A stretch of DNA of 64,000 nt from Streptacidiphilus jeojiense. GTDB lineage: Bacteria > Actinomycetota > Actinomycetes > Streptomycetales > Streptomycetaceae. Below the pieces are notes generated by a model. It made no database searches and was not told the DNA's origin. It was given only the letters and a program-made list of their open reading frames with translations. Made by a program: the position numbers and the translations under genes. Location of the stretch: assembly GCF_000719095.1 (NCBI RefSeq), contig NZ_JOEH01000004.1, forward strand, positions 434,001 through 498,000. Direction: 5' to 3'. Shown in pieces: positions 27,701 through 36,715 of the stretch (its first letter is position 1; each line of letters opens with the position of its first letter).

Positions 27701-28020
27701 ACCAGGTGCTCAGCGCAACCTACGCCGGGATCGGCGGCCTGAACACCGTGGTCACCAAGGACTCCAGAACCGGCCGGATCTACATCGCGGTGGTCAACCC
27801 GGGCGGGACCGCCCAGCCGGTCACCGTCGACCTGGCCGGCGCCGGTACGGTCGCGGAGACCGGCAGCCAGACGGTGCTCAGCTCGGCCCACCCGACGGAC
27901 ACCAACACCATCAGCGACCCGGCCCACGTCGTCCCGGTCACCAGCCCGGTCCACGGGCTCGGGGCGACCTTCACCAAGACCTTCGCCGCCTACTCGCTGA
28001 CCATTCTGACGGTGAATTAG
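24796..28020 (+). CDS. Secreted LamG-LamG-GH51 alpha-L-arabinofuranosidase
   Basis: 1074 aa. N-terminal signal peptide (RRGRGRAVALAATTALLLGG, cleavage near AGA-ATT). Residues ~40-250 and ~250-470 are two LamG/concanavalin-like domains, each with an ALDEGSG or NLDEGSG start and near-identical SIDG-NVSGFYLQLRGDTG stretches. They probably bind polysaccharide. The GH51 part starts near FFGVMTEDINHSGEGGLYAE, has an inserted jelly-roll (about 545-660), FIREPGGNYLEGN, acid/base Glu812 in VEVGNEDWF and nucleophile Glu890 in MVGEWAS. GAGAGG precedes the ATG. It likely frees arabinose from arabinan or arabinoxylan outside the cell for the adjacent transporter. Confidence 0.9.
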   Translation: MFISRMRRGRGRAVALAATTALLLGGLTTAMGSGTAGAATTAPSLAAHLALDEGSGTTAADSSGNGHTGTLGSGVIWSAGQVGAHAVSLNGTTNGNIDIPTPVVDTSQSFTVSAWVKLNNTSGYQTAVSIDGTNVSGFYLQLRGDTGDFAFTRLSSDSTSATTSAIATDGTAPSTGTWYHLVGVDDESAGKLHLYVDGAAQTDAAYTGGGWKAAGHTLIGRGLFGGSPVDFVNGSVDDVQFYQGALTADQVAAINTSAHWNLDEGSGSSAADSSGNGHTATLGSGAGWATPGRAGAHALTLDGTANGNATASGAVVDTRQSFSVSAWVKPTAVSGFQTAVSIDGANVSGFYLQLRGDTGKFAFTRLASDADSAAVATVPATAAPTAGQWYHLVGVDDVAAGKLSFYVNGVLQGSTAYTGNWQATGDTVIGRGRYNGAPADFFGGGVDDVQVFDHALTADEVQTVVGTAGGTLSVDAANPAHALPSTFFGVMTEDINHSGEGGLYAELIQNRSMMASSTSPVDWSAVGDSTIALDTGNPLNSALTQSLKVSLTTATRDSRAGVANSGFWGIPVAPGRSYTVSFFAKASAGFKGPLTVDVEGADGTVYAKGRVNGVGTGWKQFTTTIRTGDDAPSTAAARFVLSAQTGSGATLWLDNVSLFPPTYGNVKNGLRTDLMTKIAGLEPSFIREPGGNYLEGNTLATRFDWKNTIGPVWTRPGHQDDAWGYWSTDGMGLLEYLEWAESLGAQPLLAVYAGYNLNGSHVDVSQLGPYVQDALDEIQYATGSTKTVWGAKRAADGHPKPFDIGYVEVGNEDWFDGSGSYDGDNGRFAQFYDAIKKAYPSIKIIATTPVKSRTPDVVDEHYYETPAWMNSHANLYDSTSRSGPKIMVGEWASQEGKPTPDLNAALGDASWLTGLERNSDIVTQEAYAPLLANVNSVQWNTNLIGFDALTSYGSPSYYAQSMLAQHHGDQVLSATYAGIGGLNTVVTKDSRTGRIYIAVVNPGGTAQPVTVDLAGAGTVAETGSQTVLSSAHPTDTNTISDPAHVVPVTSPVHGLGATFTKTFAAYSLTILTVN

Positions 28021-28056
28021 GTCAATCATCCAAGACGATGAATGCGATCGTCTGAC

Positions 28057-28100
28057 AAGCACGCGCATTCCACCCTTCCGGGGGTGGGATGCGCGTGCTT
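28057..28100 (+). terminator. Terminator of the secreted GH51 gene
   Basis: AAGCACGCGCATTCCACCC (28057-28075) pairs with GGGTGGGATGCGCGTGCTT, 19 bp with one G-U pair, followed by TTC. The rest of the gap to the DUF3145 gene holds only an inverted repeat at 28276-28309 and a TTGACA. Confidence 0.8.
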
Positions 28101-28275
28101 TCGGGTGGTTCCGAGGGACCGTCACCCATGGCGGGCCGTGGCGCGGTACCGTTTCCTCAGCATTCCGATGAGCGCTCAACTTCTCGATGGAACGACCGAA
28201 TCGGGCCGATTCTGGCCACGACGAGTGAGCCCCTGTCCGATTTGTTGAGATAATTGACTGAGTAGTGTTTACGGA

Positions 28276-28316
28276 ACGTCACTTCGGGTAGCCATCTCCA
28301 ACGTGACGTGTTGACA
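28276..28316 (+). promoter_or_regulatory. Candidate operator and -35 for the DUF3145 gene
   Basis: ACGTCAC at 28276-28282 and its reverse complement GTGACGT at 28303-28309 flank 20 bases, immediately followed by TTGACA at 28311-28316. No good -10 is obvious 17 bases on. Weak evidence. Confidence 0.3.
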
Positions 28317-28396
28317 TCGTGTCGACATCTGGAGTTCTCGGACGTGGCAACGAGGCCGCTGGGGAAGGCGCCCCTCGCACCACACTGGAGGTCCCG

Positions 28397-28891
28397 GTGA
28401 CGACTCGTGGAGTTCTCTATCTGCACTCCGCGCCGCGTGCGCTCTGCCCGCATGTCGAGTGGGCCGCAGCCGGCGTGCTCGGCGTGCGCGTCAGTCTCGA
28501 CTGGATCCGCCAGCCGGTCGCTCCCGGTACCTGGCGTGCCGAGTTCTCCTGGCAGGGCGAGCCCGACACCGCCTCCCGGCTTGCCTCCGCGCTGCGCGGC
28601 TGGCAGCTGCTGCGGTTCGAGGTGACCGCGGAGCCCTCGGCCGGTCTGGAGGGCGAACGCTACTGCAGCACGCCCGATCTGGGCATCTTCCACGCGGTCA
28701 CCGGCGTGCACGGGGACATCCTGATCCCCGAGGACCGGCTGCGCTCCGCCCTGCTGCGGGCCAGGATGGGCGAGGGGGACCTGGAGTCCGAGATCTCCCG
28801 GCTGCTCGGCAAGCCCTGGGACGACGAGTTGGAGCCGTTCCGGCACGCCGGCGAGGGCGCTCCGGTGCGCTGGCTGCACCAGGTGGTCTGA
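28397..28891 (+). CDS. DUF3145 domain protein
   Basis: 164 aa from a GTG with TGGAGG 5 bases upstream; the frame extends further 5' but this start gives the usual TTRGVLYLHSAPRALCPHVE N-terminus and family length. Other conserved stretches: SLDWIRQPV, GTWRAEFSWQG, LLGKPWDDELEPFRHAGEGA. A soluble actinobacterial protein of unknown function. In Streptomyces a DUF3145 gene usually sits next to fabF; here about 4 kb of other genes lie between them. Confidence 0.85.
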   Translation: MTTRGVLYLHSAPRALCPHVEWAAAGVLGVRVSLDWIRQPVAPGTWRAEFSWQGEPDTASRLASALRGWQLLRFEVTAEPSAGLEGERYCSTPDLGIFHAVTGVHGDILIPEDRLRSALLRARMGEGDLESEISRLLGKPWDDELEPFRHAGEGAPVRWLHQVV

Positions 28892-29401
28892 ACCCCTTCC
28901 CGCTGCCGCCGAAGGGCTCTTGCGGGCTACGCGAGACGCCCTTCCGGAGCCCCTCCTGGACCCCCTTCCGGAGTGCCCCCGCCAGCGCGTTCGGTGGTGC
29001 CGGGAAATTTTGCGGAGGGGGCGCATCCGTATTCTTCTGCGCCGGGCGCTGACACCGTGATCCAACTCATGGTCGCGGACCGGTCGGATGGGCGTCATGT
29101 CCGGGTATATCCCTGTCACGGAACCTCGAAGCGACCCCCTCGGGAGTCAGGCGCACCGCCCCTGACCCGCAGTTGTCCGATTATAGACGTGCTCCGTACT
29201 CATGGCGGACCGTCAGATGTCACCTGCGTAAATCCCTTGTTGCATCCACTCGGCGTGGTGGCAGGTCTGGAATCTGTTCCCGCTAACCCCTTGCGCCGCA
29301 ATTCTTGACCCGTGTACACATCACAGGGGCATTCCGAACGGGCGTTCACGCGGGTCGCTCGGTACCCCCAGTCCTGACGGACCCTCACTCCTGGAGTCGT
29401 C
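28892..29401. other. Intergenic stretch before the sedolisin gene
   Basis: 510 bp without a supported gene. CCCTTCCGGAG occurs twice near 28939-28975. A TTGACC near 29306 may be part of the sedolisin promoter. Nothing else stands out. Confidence 0.4.
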
Positions 29402-31438
29402 ATTACCGATAACCAGTCCTCACGCGGACGGCGTACTCGCATAGCCACCGCAGCGTTCGCCTCCATGGCTCTGGCCGGAGGCACGCTCGCGCTCGCCGCG
29501 CCCTCCCAGGCAGCATCGGTCACCCCCTCTGCCAAGGTCCTCACCGGCAGCCACCCCTCCTGGGCCACGGCCAAGGCGGACCAGGGAGCCGTGTCCGCGG
29601 AAACCGTCACCGCCGCGACCGTGTACCTCGCCGGGCAGGACCCGGCCGGGCTCGCCGCTTACGCGAAGGCGGTCTCGACGCCCGGCAACGCCGCCTATGG
29701 GAAGTTCCTGACCGCGGCCCAGGCCAAGGCCAAGTACCTGGCCACCCCGGCCCAGATCCAGGCCGTCAAGAGCTGGCTGACCAGCGCGGGCCTCACGGTC
29801 ACCAGCGCCACCGACCACGCGGTCAGCGTGAGCGGCAAGACCTCGGCGATCCAGAAGGCCTTCGGCACCCAGCTGCACCAGTACAAGGTGGACGGCAAGA
29901 AGGTCAACGCGCCGACCAAGGACGCGGTCGTGCCGGCCTCGGTCTCCGCCCTGATCAGCGGGGTCGTCGGGCTCTCCGGCAGCACGCCCACGGTCCAGCC
30001 GCAGTCGGTCTCGGTGAAGAACACCATCGCGTCCGGCGCCAAGTCGAGCGACGGCCTGGCGACGACGGCGACCTGCTCCGACTACTGGGGCCAGAAGGCC
30101 GCCACCGGCGGACCGCTCGGCTACACCAAGAAGACCACCTACGACGAGTGCTCCTTCCAGCCCTCGCAGCTGCGCCAGGCCTACGGCATCACCGCCTCCG
30201 GCCTGACCGGCAAGGGTGCCACCGTGGCCATCGTGGACGCCTACGGCTCCTCCACCATGCTGGCGGACGCCAACCAGTTCTCCACCAACCACGGTGACAA
30301 GGCCTTCAAGTCCGGCCAGTACTCCGAGGTGGTCACCCCCGACCAGTGGAACAGCGAGGACCTCTGCGGCGGTCCCGACGGCTGGGCGGGCGAGGAGGCC
30401 CTGGACGTCGAGATGGTGCACGGGCTCGCGCCCGACGCCAACGTCGTCTACGTGGGTGCCAACTCCTGCCAGGACAGCGACCTGTCGGCCGCACTGGCCA
30501 ACATCGTCGACAACCGTCTGGCGGACGTCGTCTCCAACTCCTGGGACGGCCTGATGCACAGCACGTCGGGCGACGAGTCCGCCGCGCAGATCGCCGCCTA
30601 CGAGCAGATCTTCGAGCAGGGCGCGACCGAGGGCATGGGCTTCGACTTCAGCTCGGGTGACTGCGGCGACAACTCGCCCGCCGCGGCGGCGACCGGTGTC
30701 AACTGCGACTCGACCACCACCCGCGCCCAGGCCGCCTACCCCGCCTCGGACCCGTGGGCCACCGACGTCGGCGGCACGGCGCTGGCGGTGTCCAGCAAGA
30801 AGGGCACCTACGGCTTCGAGACCGACATGGGCACCCTGCGCTCGGTGCTCTCGACGGACGGCACGGCCTGGTCGCCGCTGCCCGGCGCCTTCTACTTCGG
30901 CGGCGGTGGCGGCACCAGCGAGGACTTCGCCCAGCCGTGGTACCAGAGCTGGACCGTCCCGAACTCGCTGTCGCACACCCTGATGACGGGTGCCAAGAGC
31001 AAGACCGCGCAGCGGGTCACCCCGGACGTCGCCATGAACGGTGACCTGTACACCTCGGTGCTGGTCGGCATGTCCGACGGCGCCCCGTACAGCGAGGGCG
31101 GCTACGGCGGCACCAGCGTCTCGGCGCCGGAGTTCTCCGCGGTCCAGGCCGACGCCATCCAGGCCCAGCACGGCCGTCCGATCGGCTTCGCCAACCCGGA
31201 GATCTACCTGAAGGCCGGCAGCAGGGCCTTCACCGACGTCATCAACAAGACGACGAAGCCGGGCCAGGAGCCGCTGAACGCGATCTACGACGCCGGCATC
31301 ATCAGCGGATCGCTGCGGGTCCGTCTGGTCGCCTTCGGCCGTGACTACGGTCTGGCCGCCACCAAGGGCTACGACGACGCCACCGGCGTCGGCTCGCCCA
31401 CCGAGGCCTACCTGAACTCGTTCCGCTACGGCTGGTAG
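29402..31438 (+). CDS. Secreted sedolisin (S53) serine-carboxyl peptidase, probable ATT start
   Basis: 678 aa if read from ATT at 29402. Only this reading gives a complete signal peptide (RGRRTRIATAAFASMALAGG, an RR motif that might use Tat) and it has GGAG 5 bases upstream. The only later candidate, ATG 29465, would cut off the charged n-region. A pro-kumamolisin domain follows (about 55-200: AYAKAVSTPGNAAYGKFLTA, FGTQLHQYKVDGKKVNAPTK). The catalytic domain has Glu331 and Asp335 (GEEALDVE), Asp in SSGDCGD and Ser572 in GGTSVSAPEF. The C-terminal YDDATGVGSP is the calcium site. The family is most active at acid pH. Confidence 0.87.
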   Translation: MTDNQSSRGRRTRIATAAFASMALAGGTLALAAPSQAASVTPSAKVLTGSHPSWATAKADQGAVSAETVTAATVYLAGQDPAGLAAYAKAVSTPGNAAYGKFLTAAQAKAKYLATPAQIQAVKSWLTSAGLTVTSATDHAVSVSGKTSAIQKAFGTQLHQYKVDGKKVNAPTKDAVVPASVSALISGVVGLSGSTPTVQPQSVSVKNTIASGAKSSDGLATTATCSDYWGQKAATGGPLGYTKKTTYDECSFQPSQLRQAYGITASGLTGKGATVAIVDAYGSSTMLADANQFSTNHGDKAFKSGQYSEVVTPDQWNSEDLCGGPDGWAGEEALDVEMVHGLAPDANVVYVGANSCQDSDLSAALANIVDNRLADVVSNSWDGLMHSTSGDESAAQIAAYEQIFEQGATEGMGFDFSSGDCGDNSPAAAATGVNCDSTTTRAQAAYPASDPWATDVGGTALAVSSKKGTYGFETDMGTLRSVLSTDGTAWSPLPGAFYFGGGGGTSEDFAQPWYQSWTVPNSLSHTLMTGAKSKTAQRVTPDVAMNGDLYTSVLVGMSDGAPYSEGGYGGTSVSAPEFSAVQADAIQAQHGRPIGFANPEIYLKAGSRAFTDVINKTTKPGQEPLNAIYDAGIISGSLRVRLVAFGRDYGLAATKGYDDATGVGSPTEAYLNSFRYGW

Positions 31439-31442
31439 AACC

Positions 31443-31937
31443 TCACATCTCAGCGGTACCCCAGGAACCGGGGCCGGGCGGAACGTTTCGCCCGGCCCCG
31501 GTTCCGCCGTTCGCGCCGACGCCGGCCTGGAGCCTGCGACGGGCGAGCCTGCGGCGGACCACCAGGAACAGCACCAGGCCGGCGGCCAGCAGCAGCACTC
31601 CCGCGCCCAGGAACGGCCAGGGGCTCCACTCGTCGGTGCAGCTGCTGCCCTCCGGAGTGCCGGTGCACACCGTGCCGGGGCCGCCCCGGTTGAGGTAGGC
31701 GATCCACAGCAGCGGCAGCGCCGGCCCGGAGAGCGCCCCGGGCAGTCCCACCGGCGAGCCCCGGCGGGACGCCAGCCATGCGGTCGCCCCTGCGGTCAGC
31801 GCCAGGACGAACACCCCGATGCTCAGCAGCGTCGCCAGCGCCAGCGCGTAGCCGCCGCCGATCAGCGCCCAGGCGCCGAACCAGAGCCAGGAACGGTCGG
31901 GCATCACCCTGCTCAGCTGCGCTCCCACCCTGCTCAC
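31443..31937 (-). CDS. Small multi-pass membrane protein
   Basis: 164 aa with about four hydrophobic segments: LWFGAWALIGGGYALALATL, GVFVLALTAGATAWLA, SGPALPLLWIAYL and WPFLGAGVLLLAAGLVLFLV, the last followed by an RRRLARRRL cytosolic stretch. A loop with two Cys (VCTGTPEGSSC) lies outside. GTG start overlaps the TetR stop by 4 bases, so it is probably co-expressed with and related to that regulator. No known family recognised. A strong hairpin lies inside its 3' coding end. Confidence 0.65.
   Translation of the reverse strand: MSRVGAQLSRVMPDRSWLWFGAWALIGGGYALALATLLSIGVFVLALTAGATAWLASRRGSPVGLPGALSGPALPLLWIAYLNRGGPGTVCTGTPEGSSCTDEWSPWPFLGAGVLLLAAGLVLFLVVRRRLARRRLQAGVGANGGTGAGRNVPPGPGSWGTAEM
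31464..31505. terminator. Bidirectional hairpin inside the 3' end of the membrane-protein gene
   Basis: GGAACCGGGGCCGGGCG (31464-31480) pairs perfectly with CGCCCGGCCCCGGTTCC (31489-31505), 17 bp, 8-nt loop. It sits 26 bp after the sedolisin stop and before the stop of the convergent gene. Confidence 0.7.
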
Positions 31938-32530
31938 CTGCGCTTCCGCTTGAAGATGTCCAGCAGGGAAGCGATCTTCCCGGCTCGGTCGAACAGGGCC
32001 AGCGCGGGCTCGCGTTCGCCCTCCAGGTTGGCCAGCAGCTCCAGCCCCAGGTACATCGCCACGATGCCGTGGGCCAGTTCGTCGGGCGGCAGCAGCCGCG
32101 CGGCGGGGGAGCCGGCCAGGGCGTCCCGCACCGTGGTGGCCGCGAACTCGCGCCAGGGCCGGATCCGGGCGGCGACCTCGGGTCGCAGCTCGGGGTTGAA
32201 CTGCGCCGCGGCGATCATCTCCACCAGGACGGTGACGTGCCCCTGGTCCAGGTCCTCGTCGAAGACCGACCTGGCCGCCCGCACCAGCCCGGACAGGCCC
32301 TCGGCCTGCGTCACCATGGCCCGGTAGCGGGCGTCCCGCGCCTCGCTGACGGCGTCCAGGGCGGCCAGCTGCAGCCTGGCCACGGAGCCGAAGTGATAGA
32401 AGATCAGCGCCTGGTTGCAGCCCGCCCGTTGGGCGATCTCGCGGGCACTGGCCCCGGCGAAGCCGTTCTCGCGCAGGGCCGCCGTGGCGGCTGCCACCAG
32501 CGCCGCCCTGGTCTCCTCGGACTTCCCCAA
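31934..32530 (-). CDS. TetR-family transcriptional regulator
   Basis: 198 aa from a TTG at 32530 with GGAGG 6 bases upstream, giving an N-terminus GKSEETRAALVAAATAAL. A frame extended to a TTG at 32572 has no ribosome binding site and starts inside the palindrome. Helix-turn-helix: ASAREIAQRAGCNQALIFYH-FGS. The effector domain is not assignable to a ligand. It is followed, with overlap, by the membrane protein gene, a common regulator-target layout, and preceded by a 35-bp palindrome that is probably its own operator. Confidence 0.85.
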   Translation of the reverse strand: MGKSEETRAALVAAATAALRENGFAGASAREIAQRAGCNQALIFYHFGSVARLQLAALDAVSEARDARYRAMVTQAEGLSGLVRAARSVFDEDLDQGHVTVLVEMIAAAQFNPELRPEVAARIRPWREFAATTVRDALAGSPAARLLPPDELAHGIVAMYLGLELLANLEGEREPALALFDRAGKIASLLDIFKRKRR

Positions 32531-32555
32531 CTCCGGCCTCCGGCGGCGCTGTTCT

Positions 32556-32590
32556 TTTGAGCAGTCGCTCAAATTGAGCGACTGCTCAAA
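32556..32590. promoter_or_regulatory. 35-bp palindromic operator, probable TetR site
   Basis: TTTGAGCAGTCGCTCAA (32556-32572), one A, then TTGAGCGACTGCTCAAA (32574-32590): perfect 17-bp arms. Each arm itself contains the inverted motif TTGAGC...GCTCAA, so it can be read as two adjacent smaller palindromes. It is upstream of the TetR start. Confidence 0.7.
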
Positions 32591-32758
32591 GAGTAGGGAC
32601 CGGTGCGGCGGGGTGACAAGATGTCAGTTCGATCGGCACCGCTGTGATCCGTATCACTGGAACCCGGGGTCAAGCCCGACACCGTGCTCGGCATCTCCGC
32701 CGTGCTCTCACGCTCCGTGGTGGACCAGGTAGGCCAGACCGGCTGATCGGACGTCAGA

Positions 32759-32818
32759 ACCGGGCAGCGCCCGGCACAGCCGCCCACGTGGGGGCGTTGT
32801 GCCGGGCGCTGCCCGGTT
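32759..32818 (-). terminator. Terminator downstream of fabF
   Basis: AACCGGGCAGCGCCCGGCAC (32759-32778, plus A32779) pairs with its perfect reverse complement at 32798-32818, a 21-bp stem; the 18-nt loop holds an inner CCCacgtGGG stem. It lies 18 bp past the fabF stop. The rest of 32531-32836 has only the TetR palindrome. Confidence 0.85.
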
Positions 32819-32836
32819 CCGGTTGCTGCCGACGGG

Positions 32837-34105
<1,269 letters not shown>

Positions 34106-34224
34106 TGCAAATCTCCCACGTGTACGTCTGCTGGATTGGGCTGAGGAGGGGGCGGGGCGCCCCCGGCCCGGTAGCGGGCCGGGGGACGACCCGGGTCGAG
34201 CCGCTGAGGCTCAGCTGCTGCGAG

Positions 34225-34467
34225 TCAGCTGTTGGCGAGGATGAAGTCCACGGCGTCGCCGACGGTCTTCAGGTTCTTGACCTCGTCGTCCGGGATCTTC
34301 ACGCCGAAGCGCTCCTCGGCGGCGACGACGACCTCGACCATGGACAGCGAGTCGACGTCCAGGTCGTCGGTGAACGACTTGTCCAGCTCGACGTCCTCGG
34401 CCGGGATCCCGGCGATCTCGTTGACGATCTCCGCGAGACCGGAAAGGACCTCGTCCTTGGTGGCCAT
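34225..34467 (-). CDS. acpP: Acyl carrier protein
   Basis: 80 aa, acidic four-helix carrier. The phosphopantetheine Ser is in DLDVDSLSMVEVV. AAEERFGVKIPDDEV is the usual helix III region. AAGGAG lies before the ATG. It sits between fabH and fabF, as in other Streptomyces, and carries the growing acyl chain for both. Confidence 0.97.
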   Translation of the reverse strand: MATKDEVLSGLAEIVNEIAGIPAEDVELDKSFTDDLDVDSLSMVEVVVAAEERFGVKIPDDEVKNLKTVGDAVDFILANS

Positions 34468-34543
34468 GTCGGCACTCCTTCGTGTTGTGCACTGTCCGTG
34501 CCCGCCGGAATGCGGAGCACGGTCGTCATTGTGGATTCGTGAC

Positions 34544-35578
34544 TTACGGCAGGGTAACCACAGCGGCCGCGTAGACCAGACCCGCCCCGAACCCGATGAT
34601 CAGGGCGAGGTCGCCGCTCTTGGCCTCGCCGCTCTGCAGCATGCGCTCCATCGCCAGCGGGATGGAGGCGGCCGAGGTGTTGCCGGTCTCCGCGATGTCG
34701 CGGGCGACCGGAACGCTCTCGGGCAGCTTCAGCGTCTTGATCATGGCATCGATGATGCGCATGTTGGCCTGGTGCGGGATGAACGCGCCGAGCTGGTCGG
34801 CGGTGATCCCGGCGGCGTCCAGGGCGCGCTGGGCGGCCTTGGCCATCTCGTAGACGGCCCAGCGGAAGACCGCCTGGCCCTCCATGCGCAGGGCCGGCCA
34901 CTTCACCTCGTCGCCGGTGCCGTTGACGGCGTCCGGCTTGGCGAAGGCGGTGTCCCAGGCCTGCGTCTGGCTGATGACCTCCTTCTGCGCCCCGTCGGAG
35001 CCCCAGATCACCTTGCCGATGCCGGGGGTCTCGGACGGGCCGACCACGACCGCGCCGGCGCCGTCGCCGAAGATGAAAGCCGTCGAACGGTCCGTCACAT
35101 CGGTGAGGTCGGACAGCCGCTCCACGCCGATGACCACGACGTACTCGGCGCTGCCGCTGCGGACCATGCCGTCGGCCAGGCTCAGGCCGTAGCCGAAGCC
35201 GGCGCAGGCGGCGGAGATGTCGAAGGCCGGGGCGGTGCCGCAGCCGAGCCGCTGGGCGATCTCGGTGGCGATGGCGGGGGTCTGCTTGAGGTGCGAGACG
35301 GTGGCGACGATCACGCCGCCGATCTGCTCGGGGGCGATCCCGGACTGGGCGATGGCCTTGGCCGCGGCCTGCACCGACATCTCGGCGACGGTCTCGTCCG
35401 GGCCGGCCCAGCGGCGCTCGGTGATCCCGCTGCGGGTGCGGATCCACTCGTCCGAGGAGTCGATCCAGTTCAGCACCTCGGAGTTGGGGATCACCCGGAC
35501 CGGGCGGTAGCCGCCGACGCCCAGGATGCGTGCGAACGCGGCCCCGGTGCTGGGGGTGATGGCAGGAGTGGCAGTCAT
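34544..35578 (-). CDS. fabH: Beta-ketoacyl-ACP synthase III FabH
   Basis: 344 aa, condensing enzyme that starts fatty acid synthesis from an acyl-CoA primer (in actinomycetes mostly branched-chain). Triad: Cys in DISAACAGFGYGL, His in GAFIPHQANMRI, Asn in ETGNTSAASIP. R-rich substrate loop SSDEWIRTRSGITERR near the N-terminus. The ATG overlaps the fabD stop by 4 bases, with GAGGGGA upstream. Confidence 0.97.
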   Translation of the reverse strand: MTATPAITPSTGAAFARILGVGGYRPVRVIPNSEVLNWIDSSDEWIRTRSGITERRWAGPDETVAEMSVQAAAKAIAQSGIAPEQIGGVIVATVSHLKQTPAIATEIAQRLGCGTAPAFDISAACAGFGYGLSLADGMVRSGSAEYVVVIGVERLSDLTDVTDRSTAFIFGDGAGAVVVGPSETPGIGKVIWGSDGAQKEVISQTQAWDTAFAKPDAVNGTGDEVKWPALRMEGQAVFRWAVYEMAKAAQRALDAAGITADQLGAFIPHQANMRIIDAMIKTLKLPESVPVARDIAETGNTSAASIPLAMERMLQSGEAKSGDLALIIGFGAGLVYAAAVVTLP

Positions 35579-36522
35579 GAAGCGGTCCCCTCGGGTGCGG
35601 CGTGCTCAGCGATCAACTCGCGGGCCTTGTCGAGGTCGTCCGGAGTCTTCAGAGCGAGGGTAGCCACCCCCTTCAGGTTGCGCTTAACCAGGTTGGTCAG
35701 CGTCCCAGCAGGTGGGACCTCGATCACACAGGTCGCGCCCAACCGCTCCAGCGCCTCCATGCACAGGTCCCAGCGGACCGGGTTGGCGACCTGCGAGACC
35801 AGCCTGCTCAGCACCTCGGCGCCGCCGTCCACGGTCTTGCCGTCGGCGTTGGAGACATAGGCGGTCTGCGGGTCCTGCACGGTCAGGCCCGGTGCGAGCC
35901 GCGCCAGCCGCTCCACCCCGGCGGCCATGTGCTCGGTGTGGAAGGCGCCGGCGACCGAGAGGGCGATGATCCGGGCCTTGGCCGGCGGGTCGGCCTTGAA
36001 GGCCTCCAACTGCTCGACCGTGCCGGCGGCGACGATCTGGCCGCCGCCGTTGTTGTTCGCGGCGGTCAGGCCGTGCTCGGCGATCTTGGCGGCCACCTCG
36101 TCGGGCTCCCCGCCCAGCACCGCGCACATCCCGGTCGCGGTCTGCGCGGCGGCCCCGGCCATGGCCAGTCCGCGCTGCCGGACGAAGGCGACGGCCTGCT
36201 CGGGCGACAGCACCCCGGCGAACGCGGCGGCGGTGATCTCACCGACGCTGTGCCCGGCGACCGCGCCCAGCCGGGCCGACGGCGTCTCGGAGCCGGGGAA
36301 CAGCACGGAACCCGCGGCCATCCCGGCGGCGACCAGCAGCGGCTGGGCGACGGCGGTGTCCTTGATCGTCTCCGCGTCGGCCTCGGTGCCGTACTGCACC
36401 AGGTCGAGCCCGGCCACGGCGGACCACCAGTGCAGCCTGTCGGCCACACCGTCGACCTCGAGCCAAGGGGCGAGGAATCCTGGCGTCTGGGCGCCCTGTC
36501 CGGGAGAAACGATTACGAGCAC
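35575..36522 (-). CDS. fabD: Malonyl-CoA:ACP transacylase FabD
   Basis: 315 aa from the GTG at 36522 (VLVIVSPGQGAQTPGFL), which has AGAAGG upstream; an 18-residue longer frame is unlikely. It loads malonate onto ACP. Active-site Ser in GHSVGEITAAAF, Arg in VRQRGLAMAGAA, His in SVAGAFHTEHM. First gene of the fab operon; the FasR-type regulator gene lies just upstream on the same strand and probably activates from the 193-bp gap. Confidence 0.95.
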   Translation of the reverse strand: MLVIVSPGQGAQTPGFLAPWLEVDGVADRLHWWSAVAGLDLVQYGTEADAETIKDTAVAQPLLVAAGMAAGSVLFPGSETPSARLGAVAGHSVGEITAAAFAGVLSPEQAVAFVRQRGLAMAGAAAQTATGMCAVLGGEPDEVAAKIAEHGLTAANNNGGGQIVAAGTVEQLEAFKADPPAKARIIALSVAGAFHTEHMAAGVERLARLAPGLTVQDPQTAYVSNADGKTVDGGAEVLSRLVSQVANPVRWDLCMEALERLGATCVIEVPPAGTLTNLVKRNLKGVATLALKTPDDLDKARELIAEHAAPEGTAS

Positions 36523-36715
36523 AGAACCAACCTTCTCTCGCCGGACGTACCGGACGCGGGTGGGGACGGCGACCAATAACCGCAGCCACCGTTGTGGATT
36601 CTCTACAGTTCGCTACTTCAGCAGGTCACTCGGGGTGTCCCTGCCCCCATGCCGGTCGGCCGGGGGTGTGCCCGGGGGCGTGGTCGACGGCCCCCCGGGA
36701 GGTCGCAGCCGCAGG

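Noticed and set aside
25219..28179. 986-codon open frame on the minus strand
   Set aside because: Opposite a well-supported GH51 gene; the peptide is Val/Gly/Ala/Asp-rich with no motifs, a common artefact of GC-rich third positions.
32531..32572. Upstream TTG start for the TetR regulator
   Set aside because: It starts within the palindrome without a ribosome binding site; TTG at 32530 has GGAGG 6 bases upstream.
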